Positions 1 to 8,696 of a DNA stretch of 64,000 bases are shown here, in pieces. Origin of the DNA: Zonotrichia leucophrys gambelii. Taxonomy: Eukaryota > Chordata > Aves > Passeriformes > Passerellidae. The stretch spans positions 1,930,319 to 1,994,318 of the forward strand of contig NC_088194.1 of the NCBI RefSeq assembly GCF_028769735.1. The letters are read 5' to 3'. A program made the position numbers and the translations under genes. Every line of letters starts with the position of its first letter. Position 1 is the stretch's first letter. The notes under the pieces were generated by a model, which had not been told where the DNA came from, made no database searches, and saw nothing but the letters and a program-made list of their open reading frames with translations.

Positions 1-1378
1 CGTGCGCGGCGTTGGGCGCCGCGGGCCGGGGCCGCGGCGGGGCCGTGGGGCCTTCCTTGGAGCAGTTGTGCTGGATCATGAGGTCCTCGATGCCGTGCAC
101 GGCCGAGTGGAAGGCCAGGTCGCCGCGGCAGGTGCGCGCCGTGCGCCGGGTGCACAGCGAGTAGGAGCGCAGCGCGGTGCAGAAGGCGGCGCCGCGCTCG
201 GGGCCGCGCAGGTGGAGCGTGGCCGCCACGTACTCCGAGTTGCAGCGGAGGATCTTGCACTGGGAAGAGACTGAGAGAGAAAGGATGGAGTAGGGAAAGG
301 GCAGCTTCTCCTCCCCTGTTCCACATTTCGAGGCGAGATGTGTTCTGTTACCATCTGTGTGGCCGCTGGCTTTTGTCAAGTGGACAGTTTTCCTTATCTC
401 TTCCACAATTGTGGTGATGTTCCTCACTCGGGGTTCACCAAATTTGCCGACAATCCCAGCATGGGAAGAGATGAGAATCTTGACTCCATGTTTCAGAAGG
501 CTGATTTATTATATTATGATATATATATATATCTATTGTCACCATGATATTTCCTGAAAAATCCTTTTGTTAAGATCTTTTTCTCTTTAGAAGCTGAGAA
601 GCCTCAGAAACGAAATGCAAACAATAATTATCTGCTGCTGTAAAATGTAACAGGTGAATCTTTGATTGGTCTCATGGGGTTGTTTTTAATTAATGGCCAA
701 TCACAGTCCGGCGGTCTCCGACTCTCTGAGAGTCACAAGATTTTATTGTCATTCCTTTCTATTCCTTTCTGATGAAATCCTTTCTTCTATACTTTTAGTA
801 TAGTTTTAATATAATATATATAATAAAATAATTAAACAGCCTTCTGAAACATAGACCCTCCTCCTGGCACCCCTGCAAACACCATCACACCTTATCTCTT
901 CCAAAATTGTGGTAATGTTCCTCACTCAGGGTTCACCAAATGTGGAATTTGCAGGCAACCCCGAGATGGAAAGAGATGAGAATCTTGACTCCATGTTTCA
1001 GAAGGCTGATTCATTATTTTATGATATATATTATATTAAAATAAAATGCTATATTAAAACTAAAAAAAATCCCTAAGCTATAGGGTTTTTTCCCTTTTCT
1101 TTAAACCTACTCTAAACTAAACAACCAAAAAGCCACCAACAACTCACACCTACAACCCACCAAACTAAACCACAACATTCCCCCCACCATCTATCTCAAG
1201 ATTCTCATGGAGATTCCTCCTGGAAGCATTTTTCTCCTGATTTTTACAGAGACCAACCCTGCCCATGCTGATCCTTACCATGCCTGAGGAGGAAGAGGAG
1301 CAGGAAAGCTCGGAGGAAGAGGCCGGAGTTTTCCAGCTGCCCTGGGCTCCTACTGTGGGCAGCTCTCCCCATTCCCAT
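1..1378 (-). CDS. HJV: Hemojuvelin (RGM-c), first two coding exons, 3' part off the window
   Basis: Partial gene on the minus strand; coding exons 1279-1378 and 1-271 (continuing left). Exon 1 starts at the ATG at 1378, encodes a leader with a leucine/phenylalanine-rich stretch (residues about 20-31, a signal peptide) and ends CATG|GTAAGG. Exon 2 follows a CTCTCTCAG acceptor and reads [10 protein letters not shown], the mature start of RGM proteins. Visible RGM marks are paired cysteines, an RGD at residues 82-84 and an N-C-S glycosylation site at 102. The stretch [18 protein letters not shown] fits hemojuvelin better than RGMA (AYHSAVHGIDDLMVQHNC) or RGMB. HJV is a GPI-anchored BMP co-receptor that raises hepcidin in liver; that role is family knowledge. 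The autocleavage and GPI parts lie outside the window. A second in-frame ATG at 1372 is possible. Confidence 0.85.
381..1250. mobile_element. Nested LTR retroelement fragments in the HJV intron
   Basis: Two direct copies of a roughly 160-base segment (381-540 and 891-1050) flank a complete-looking solo LTR at 538-890 that begins TGTCACC and ends ATCACA. Read on the minus strand, the 891-1050 copy shows an LTR 3' end (CTGCAAATTCCACA) followed by TTTGGTGAACCCC, which looks like a primer-binding site. So this is an old endogenous retrovirus remnant in minus orientation with a plus-oriented solo LTR of a related family inserted. No coding part remains. Bases 1050-1250 are AT-rich diverged LTR body. 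Confidence 0.6.
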
Positions 1379-1504
1379 CCATGCAGAACTCGGGGGGTCT
1401 CTCACCCACCAGCAGCTCCCGGCTTCATTCAGCAGCTCCCCTGAAACCAAAGGTGGGATTGGAGAGATGGGACCTTTTAAACACCATTTGAGCAATGGAA
1501 AACT

Positions 1505-1810
1505 CAGGTGGAGCCAAACCCAACAAGATTCCTTCAGGCACCCCAAAATTCCTTCAGGTACCCCTTGGACCACAGGATTCCTTCAGATACCCCAAGATTC
1601 CTTCAGGTACCCCATGGACCACAAGATTCCTTCAGATTCCCCAGGTATCCCAAGGTTCCTCCAGGTACCCCAATATTCTTCCAAGCATCCCATGGACCAC
1701 GAGATTCCTTCAGGTACCCCAAGATTCCTTTGGTCACCCCATGGACCACAAGATTCCCTAAAATTCCCCAGGTACCCCAAGATTCCTCCAAGCACCCCAT
1801 GGACCACAGG
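1505..1810. repeat. Minisatellite, units around AGATTCCTTCAGGTACCCC
   Basis: About ten imperfect units combining GATTCCTTCAGGTACCCC with CATGGACCACA, upstream of the HJV start. It opens frames on both strands that have no protein signature. Function not apparent. Confidence 0.85.
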
Positions 1811-2778
1811 AGCAAGTCCAACCCAGCATTTCCAAGGCCACCACTTGTCCCCAGGTGGTTTTGAACACCTCCAGGGATGTGACTCCGCTTTGCCACACCT
1901 TGACCACCCTTTCCATGAGGAAATTTCATCCCCCTGAAGTTTTATCACCCCGATATCCAACCTAAACCCCCCCGGTGCTCCTTGAGCTGTTTGCTCACAG
2001 GGGTGGGCGCTGAGCATTTCACTCCACCCTCACTTTGGGGACACCAGAGGTGGGATCAGAGCCACCCCTGGGTGCCAACCACACCCTGGGACCCTCATTC
2101 CTGCTCTCCCACTGCCCCCTCACCTGGATCAGCCTCCTCAGGAGCTCCTTCCCCGCGTCCTTGTCACCAGCTCTGCCCCAGGTGACAGCCACAGAGACCC
2201 GTGGAATAACCCAGGACAATTCCAGCCCCCCTGGGCTCCTCCATGGTCCTGGATGAGTTTGGGGTCCCAGGAGCCCAAATTCAGGGCACAGAGAAGGGAT
2301 CCCCCCGTGGCTCCTCGTCCCCGGCCACCTTTGCTCTGTCCTTTCCCCCCGCGGGGCAGAGGCGGGGGTTGAAATCGATCCCTCTAAATTTAGCTGGGCT
2401 CTGCTCCAGCCTGGAACAACAGCCAGGGCCTGGGGAAGGTGGGGCACAGCAGCTCCAGGTTTGGGGAGCCCCCAGACCCAAGGAATGTGGGAGCTTCACT
2501 GGGATTTCCTCCTTGGAAACTCCCGTGGGCACCAGCCGGGGGTGAATCCCTGTGGAAAAGCTTTTCCCTGTGGGATGTGTCCAGCAGGGAATGGGGATGG
2601 TCCCTGCCTGGGAACGCTTTTCCAGCGTTTTGTCTCCTGGGGCACAGCCAGGTCCTGAAGGCAAACATGGCACGGGCCAAAGTTGGCCAATGTCCCCAGG
2701 GATCAATGGCCAGTGTCCCCAGGGCTGGTGGCCAATGTCCCCAGGGGTCAATGACTGCCAGGCCATGCTGGCTGCACT
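1811..2778. other. Intergenic stretch without recognised gene
   Basis: Mixed-composition sequence between HJV and BOLA1. A short run around 2690-2760 repeats GGCCAATGTCCCCAGGG. HJV 5' untranslated exons could lie here but I see no convincing boundary. Confidence 0.5.
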
Positions 2779-3070
2779 CCTGAAATCCCACCTGCACCTG
2801 CTGCAAGGAGGAGGAATGGTCGGGAATGTCCAAATTGGGATTTTTTGGGTCCATTCCCACCTGAAATCCCACCTGCACCTGCTGCAAGGAGAAGGAATGG
2901 TCGGGAATGTCCAAATTGGGGTTTTTTGGGTCCATTCCCACCTGAAATCCCATCTAAACCTGCAGGAAGTGCTGCACCAACCCCTGCAAGGAGAAGGAAT
3001 GGTCAGGAATGGTCAGGAATGGTCAGGAATGTCCAAACTGGGATTTTCCAGGTCCATTCCAGAGGACAGG
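2779..3070. repeat. Tandem repeat, three units of about 80 bases
   Basis: Three copies share CTGAAATCCCACCTGCACCTG, GGAATGGTCGGGAATGTCC and a GGGTCCATTCCCA end. The third copy is enlarged by a local GGTCAGGAAT triplication near 3000-3030. Confidence 0.85.
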
Positions 3071-3349
3071 GGTGGGAATTTGGTCCCTCACCATTCCAGC
3101 ACCCACAAATCCCTTTGGGAACACAATCCAGGAAATCCTTCTGGCTCCCAAACCAAGTTCCTGCTGTTTTCCACCTGCAGGGAGCAAATCCTGGTGCCCA
3201 CCTGAGCCCAGGAGAGCTCTGGGATTGGGGTGGGAAGAGAAGAATTTGGGGAAAAAAGTGTTTGCCAGAGAGCTGGAAGAGTGGATGCCTCTTCTTTCCA
3301 GGATGCACAATCAATCCCAAAGGATGCACTCCTCCTTCCATGCCACGCT

Positions 3350-3625
3350 TGGAAGGAAATAAATCCCATTTCTCCAGAAATAAAGGAAATAAATCCCATT
3401 CCTCCATAAATAAAGGAAATAAATCCCATCCCTCCAGAAATCAAGGAAATAAATCCCATCCTTCCATAAATAAGGGAAATAATCCCATTCCTCCAGAAAT
3501 AAAGGAAATAAACCCCATTCCTCCATAATAAATAAATGAAATAATCCCATTCCTCCAGAAATAAAGGAAATAAATCCCATCCCTCAGAAATAAAGGAAAT
3601 AAATCCCATCCCAAGCGCAAATCCC
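3350..3625. repeat. Minisatellite, about 30-base unit (AAATAAATCCCAT...)
   Basis: About nine units of GGAAATAAATCCCATYCCTCC followed by a short AGAAATAAA or ATAAATAAA link. The + strand holds many AATAAA hexamers by composition only. Confidence 0.9.
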
Positions 3626-4890
3626 ATCCCTCCATCCCCACACCTCATCCAAGGATCCCAGCACTCCCCTTACCCCAGAAAATGCCACCAAATCCCCCCA
3701 AATCCAGAGGAAAATCCCGGTGCTTGGTCAGGGTGGGAATGAGGAGGGAATCCCGGCTGTTGCCACCCAGAGGGAGGAAAAAACAGCTGAAAATTCTGAC
3801 AGGGGAGAGCAGGGGCTGAGTGGGCTCCGAGAGCACTTTAAAAATAGCCAGGGGGGATTCTGGATCCCAAAAGGCAAATTCCAGTGGGGAGGGGAAGGGA
3901 GAGCCAAGATTTCCCAAGCACACACAGAGAAATGGGGTGAGGTGGGCACGGAATCCCTCAGAGCTGCCCATCCTGAGGGTTCTCCAGGTGTGGGAGAGGT
4001 TTTAAAGCGATTTCTGGGAGGCACAAAGAATTTTGAGATCCATGTTCACCTCTGAAAGGATTTCCTACCAAGGTGCTTGACATAGAAACCAAGGAAAAAA
4101 GGAGAAATAAGAAAATAAATAAGATAAATAAGAGAATGTCTATTCCAATAAATAGTTTGAAGCCTCCTGAAAATGGAGTTTGCTTGGTGTTGTCTCCATC
4201 TCAACTATGACAGGGATTTTTGGGGATTTGGGATTTGTGGAGAGGTTTACAAAGACTTCTTGAGCCAGAGAGAAGTTTGAGGAGAAGAGGATCCATGCCA
4301 TGAGGTGGCAGCAGGACTGCAGGAACCCAAAAAAGTAAAAAAAAAAAAGAAAAAAAGACCAAAAGAACTCCCTTTTAATTTTTAGGGAATCTCATAAGGG
4401 CAAACTTGGAAAAAGAGGGTGAACCTGGAAAATTAAGGATGATCTGGGAAAAATCAGGATGAAACAGGAAAAGAATAAGGGTGTACCTGGAAAAATGAGG
4501 AGAAATAAAAAATGAGAGTGAATCTGGAAAATATGAGGGCAGTGCTGGAAAATTAGGGATGAATATGGAAAAAATCAGGATAAAAGTAGGAAAATCAGGA
4601 TGAACGTGGAAAAATCAGGATGAAATAGGAAAGAATAAAGTGTATTGGAAAAATGAGAAATAAAAAATGAGAGTGAATCTGGAAAATATGAGGGCAGTGC
4701 TGGAAAAATAGGGGTCAATACGGAAAAATCAGGATTAAAGTAAGAAAATGGAGGATGAACCGGGAAAAATCAGGATGAAATTAGGAAAATAATAAGGAAA
4801 AAATATGAGAAATAAAATGCCCTGTGTCTCACAAGCAAGCCTGGCCACGCCCCACACCTGTCTCCGCCCTTCATAAAAGGATAAAGGCGC
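3626..4890. other. Intergenic, A-rich, with a tandem duplication
   Basis: No gene seen. From 4430 to 4790 a segment of about 190 bases with GTGAATCTGGAAAATATGAG and GGAAAAATCAGGATGAA motifs occurs twice. The rest is A-rich and unremarkable. Confidence 0.6.
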
Positions 4891-4914
4891 GTTTGTATGA
4901 TAGGTGCGGGTTGG

Positions 4915-5090
4915 CGGTTGGTCACGTGGCACTGCGGCGGGTCACGTGTGGGGCGGTGGGGCGTGAGGGGATCACGTGAGGGGATCGGGCACGGGGGGAA
5001 CGTGAGGGGGGCGCCGGAGCTGCGGGGGGGGTGCCGTGAGGAGGATCGGGGGTACAGTGGGGCTCTGAGGGGGGTCAGGGCTTTCGGATG
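4915..5090 (+). promoter_or_regulatory. BOLA1: Putative BOLA1 promoter with three CACGTG E-boxes
   Basis: GC-rich block that rises abruptly out of A-rich sequence upstream of BOLA1. It carries TCACGTG three times within 60 bases (GTCACGTG at 4921 and 4941, ATCACGTG at 4971). TCACGTG is the core for USF and MiT/TFE (CLEAR) bHLH-zip factors. No TATA box at a convincing distance. A noncoding first exon of BOLA1 probably starts here; the exact start cannot be read. Confidence 0.55.
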
Positions 5091-5379
5091 AGCTTCCTGC
5101 CTGGTGCCCGGGGTGCCCTGTGGGTGGTCGGGGAAGTGGCGTTCAAGGAGGGTCACGGCCTTCCGAGGCCCCCTATATTCCCCACACCCCGTGCTCCCCG
5201 TATGGCCAGTTCAAGGGGGCCCCTCCCAGCCCCCCTTTATCCGGCTGACCCGCAGAGCTCCCCCAGTCCCTGCCCATTCAGCCCCTCCGACACCCCAATC
5301 ACGCTACCCTGGCAGCCCCCCTAGTGCCCCCTGGTCCGGGGGTTCTCCCTTGTAACCCCCAATCCCCTCTCCTGCCCCT

Positions 5380-6141
5380 TCTCTGTGGGGTCCTCTCCTG
5401 GGGGTCCGTCTTCCCCTTTACCCCCCCAAACCCTTCTCTCGTCGGTGCAGCCCTTCAATGTGGGGTCCTCTCCTGGGGATCTCTCCTTGCACCCCCAATT
5501 CCCCCTCTCTCTCTTTAAGCCCTTCTCCATGGCTGGGGGTCAGGGGGATGTCTCACCTGTCCCCCTAACCTTCCTTTTTACATGTGGGGTCCCCCCCCTG
5601 GGGGGTTTCTCCTCCTTGCACCCCCCAATTCCCCTCTCTCTTAGCCCTTCTCATGTGGGGTCCTCTCCTGGGGGTCTCTCCTTGCACCCCCCAATTTCCC
5701 ATCTCTCTCTCTCTGTTCCAGCCCATCCCCGATGCGGGGTCCCCTCCTGAGGGTCTGTGGGGGGGTTTCTCTCCCTGCACCCCTAATTTCCCACTCTCTC
5801 TCTGTTCCAGCACCTTCCCCCTGGCGGGGGGTTCTCTCCTGCACCCCTAATTTCCCCTTCTCTCTCTGTTCCAGCCATCCCCGATGCGGGTCCCCTCCTG
5901 GGGCTGGGGGGTTTCTCTCCCTGCACCCCCAATTCCCCCTTCTCTCTCTGTTCCAGCCCTTCCCCGATGCGGGGTCCCCTCCTGGGGGCTGTGGGGGTTT
6001 CTCTCCCTGCACCCCCCAATTTCCCATCTCTCTCTCGCAGCCCATCCCCGATGCGGGGTCCCCTCCTGAGGGTCTGGGGGGGTTTCTCTCCCTGCACCCC
6101 CCAATTTCCCATCTCTCTCTCTCTGTTCCAGCCCATCCCCG
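5380..6141 (+). repeat. Tandem array of acceptor plus start-codon units upstream of BOLA1
   Basis: From 5700 on, 64-91-base units each hold a polypyrimidine tract ending TTCCAG or CGCAG (AG at 5721, 5810, 5874, 5956, 6040, 6131), then CCATCCCCG, ATGCGGGGTCCCCTCCT, a G-run, and TTTCTCTCCCTGCACCCC. ATGs fall at 5732, 5884, 5967 and 6051. The last unit runs without a break into the BOLA1 start codon at 6142. More degenerate units with GTGGGGTCCTCTCCTGGGG extend upstream to about 5380. The array overlaps the 3' splice site and first codons of the gene. Confidence 0.9.
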
Positions 6142-6555
6142 ATGCGGGGTCCCCTCCTCGCCGCCGCGGCCGCTGCCATGGGTGGCCCGGGCGGTCCCTT
6201 AGCCCGCACCATCCGTGCCAAGCTGACCGCCGCCCTCCAGCCCACGCACCTGGAGGTCCGCGATGACTCCCCCCGGCACGGGGGCCCCCCCGGAGCCGAG
6301 ACGCATTTCGGGGTGCTGGTGGTGAGCGCGCTCTTCGCGGGGCTGTCGCCGCTGCAGCGGCACCGCCTGGTGCACGAGGCGCTGCGGGCCGAGCTGGCCG
6401 GGCCCCTGCACGCCCTGCAGGTCACGGCCCGCACCCCCGAGCAGTGGCAGAGCGACCCCCAAAACCCCCCCGCGCCCCCTTGCCTGGGAGGCTCCAAGAG
6501 GGAGGAACGGCGCGGGGCTGGGGAGGAGGAGGAGGAGGCGGCGGGGAAGCAGTGA
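6142..6555 (+). CDS. BOLA1: BolA-like protein 1, mitochondrial Fe-S cluster factor
   Basis: Single coding exon, 137 codons. The BolA domain spans residues 20-105 with the family signature ETHFGVLVVSALFAGLSPLQ (53-72) followed by RHRLVH (73-78), matching vertebrate BOLA1 nearly residue for residue, and the CLGG motif near the end (114-117) that BOLA1 shares across vertebrates. BOLA1 binds glutaredoxin-5 in mitochondria and helps protect or deliver Fe-S clusters (family knowledge). The acceptor TTCCAG at 6126-6131 would place the whole coding part in the last exon, as in mammals. The start at 6142 gives a short Ala-rich leader; a second in-frame ATG at 6178 (Met13) is possible. The tail after residue 117 is Glu-rich and bird-specific in look. 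The gene converges on SV2A. Confidence 0.95.
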   Translation: MRGPLLAAAAAAMGGPGGPLARTIRAKLTAALQPTHLEVRDDSPRHGGPPGAETHFGVLVVSALFAGLSPLQRHRLVHEALRAELAGPLHALQVTARTPEQWQSDPQNPPAPPCLGGSKREERRGAGEEEEEAAGKQ

Positions 6556-6579
6556 CGGCCTGGGAAAGGCCACGGGAAG

Positions 6580-7060
6580 CGGAGTGGACCCCAACGATGC
6601 TAGGAGACCCCCCAGGAACAACAGGACCCCCTAGAAAACAGGAACCCCCAGGAGCAACGTGGGGCTGCTGGACCCCCCCCAAAACACGGTAGCTGCAGAC
6701 CCCCCAGGAACACAGGACCCCCAGGAACACAGGACACCCCCAGGAACAACGTGGGGCTGCTGGGACCCCCCCCAGGAACAACAGGAACCCCCCGAGGAAC
6801 AACAGGGACCCCCTAGGAATAACAGGACACCCCCAGGGACAACGTGGGACCCCCCCAGGAACAACAGGAACCCCCCCCAGGAACAACAGGACCCCCCAGG
6901 AAACTGGAGCCACGGAGCCCCCAAAAACTGGGTGGGACTCCTGGGACCCCCCCCAAGAAACAGGGGGCGCCAGGACCCCACCACAAAAACTGGTTGGAGC
7001 TCCAGGACACCCCCAGGAACAACTGGAATCCTGGGACCCCCCAGGAACAACATGGGGTTC
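6580..7060. repeat. C-rich minisatellite in the BOLA1 3' UTR (AGGAACAACAGGACCCCCC)
   Basis: About twenty imperfect units of 19-24 bases built on CCCCCAGGAACAACAGGA, some with ACGTGGGGCTGCTGGGA. Because it lies between the BOLA1 stop and its poly(A) signal it should be part of the mRNA. Confidence 0.85.
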
Positions 7061-7216
7061 CTGGGACCCCCACCCTGTTTTCAGCACTGGGAGGGGACAA
7101 AAATAATTGGGGTGACCCCCCCCCCCCGTGATGCCCTGCCCCAACCCAGCACCCCCACCCTGTGGGGGATTTTTGGGGTGTCCCTCCCATTGAATCTGCA
7201 TTAATTAATTAATTTA

Positions 7217-7222
7217 AATAAA
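7217..7222 (+). terminator. BOLA1: BOLA1 poly(A) signal AATAAA
   Basis: AATAAA about 660 bases after the stop codon, followed by GTGTTCT and a G/T-rich stretch that can serve as the downstream element. Confidence 0.75.
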
Positions 7223-7335
7223 AGTGTTCTGTGGGCAGCTGGAGAATCCTTTTTTTTTGGGGGGGGGGGGGTTGGTAACTATTTTGTGGGGTTTTTTTGG
7301 GGATTTTTTTTTTTTTTGGATGGTTTTTTTTCCAT

Positions 7336-7341
7336 TTTAAT
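7336..7341 (-). terminator. SV2A: Likely SV2A poly(A) signal ATTAAA
   Basis: Minus-strand ATTAAA followed on that strand by a run ending in the T/C-rich complement of the A/G-poor tract at 7250-7330. It is only about 115 bases from the convergent BOLA1 signal. No better AATAAA lies between here and the SV2A stop. Confidence 0.5.
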
Positions 7342-8696
7342 TAATTTACAAACACCTGAAACTACAGCACGGCACGACAGAGCTACAGGGGGGGGCCGGG
7401 GGGGGCCCCCCAAGGACCAGCTACACCAAGGGGGGGGACAAAGCACACGGGGGGGCTGCATGGAATGGGGGGGGGCTGCCCTGGGGCTGGGGGAGACCCC
7501 CAGCTCTGCCCAACCCTATGGGAAGGGAGCAGAGCATGGGGGACCCCCCCAAACCCCGAATTTTGAGGGGGCACAGCACTGGGACCCCCCCTGAACCCCG
7601 ATTTGAGCACTGGGGACCCCTTGCACCCCGATTTTTTTTTTTTTGGGGGGGGGTTTAGGGGCTGTTTGTGCTTTGCAAACCGCTGGTGGTTTTGGGGTGG
7701 GGGGAGGAAAAAGGGGATTATTAATAGGGGATATGGGGGGGACTTGGGGTGCAGGGAGGAGGAAAAGGGGGTGCAGGGAGCCCCCCCCTCTTGAACCCCC
7801 CCTGACCCACGCCAGCCTCCCTCAAATTGGGGAAAATCCTTTAAAAATCAGTTAAAAATCCCTAACTGGCAGTTTTGGGGTCCCCCACTGCTGCACCCTA
7901 AATGGAGGGGAGAGGGGGGGCTGTGCTTTGCACCCTGAAAATTGGGGGGGGGGGCACCCAAAAATTGGGGCATCCTGGGGGGGGGGGAATGTGCTTTAAA
8001 GGGGGAGGGGGCACCCTAAAATTGTCAAGGGGGTCCAAAGGGAGCTGCACCCCCCAAAGGGAGCTGCACCCCAATATTTCCTGCACCCCCCAAAGGGAGC
8101 TGCACCCCAATATTTCCTGCACCCCCCCAAAGGGAGCTGCACCCCAATATTTCCTGCTCTCCCCCCACCCCAAGGTGCCCCAAGGGTTCTTATCCCCCCC
8201 CCCAAAAAAAAATCTGTGGGGGTTTGGGGGGACCCTGCTGGGGATGGGGAAACTGAGGCACAGGGGGCTCCCCCTGCTTCATCCTCCTCGGCTCAGCAGG
8301 GATTTGGGGGTACACAGAGATTTGGGGGGGGGGGTTCAGAGGGTCGGGGGCCCCCCTAAATCCCATCCCCCTAAAGCCCCCCAGGAATGAGCAGCAACTC
8401 ACACAGGGGTGACACCAAGAAAAGAAACTGGGGTGGGAGAATTGGGGGTCAGGGGGGAATTTGGGGGGAGTTGAAGGGATCAGGGAGGTTTTGGGGGTAC
8501 AGAGGGATTTTTTGGGGTGGGGAGGGGTCCAAGTGCAAATGAAAAAGATCCCAAATGCTCCAAGAAGACGTTTCACAGTGTCTAACGCAGAACTAACCCC
8601 GGGGGCACGAGGAGATGGACGGGGGGGTGGGGGGGAAATGCTGGATTTTGGGGGGTACCCCAGGGAAAGGGGGGGTCCCTCTCCCCCAGCCCCCCA
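7342..8696 (-). other. SV2A: SV2A 3' untranslated region
   Basis: No coding signal. The stretch is rich in G-runs on the + strand and includes a 34-base minisatellite at 8030-8165 with four partial units of CCCCAAAGGGAGCTGCACCC and CAATATTTCCTGCA. Confidence 0.55.

Noticed and set aside
1..271. RGMA or RGMB instead of HJV
   Set aside because: [14 protein letters not shown] matches HJV, while RGMA has YHSAVHGIDDLMVQ and RGMB YHSAVLGISDLMSQ; the neighbourhood also fits HJV.
5732..6070. Upstream ATGs as alternative BOLA1 starts
   Set aside because: Those at 5732, 5967 and 6051 are out of frame with the BolA domain, and the one at 5884 hits a stop before 6070.
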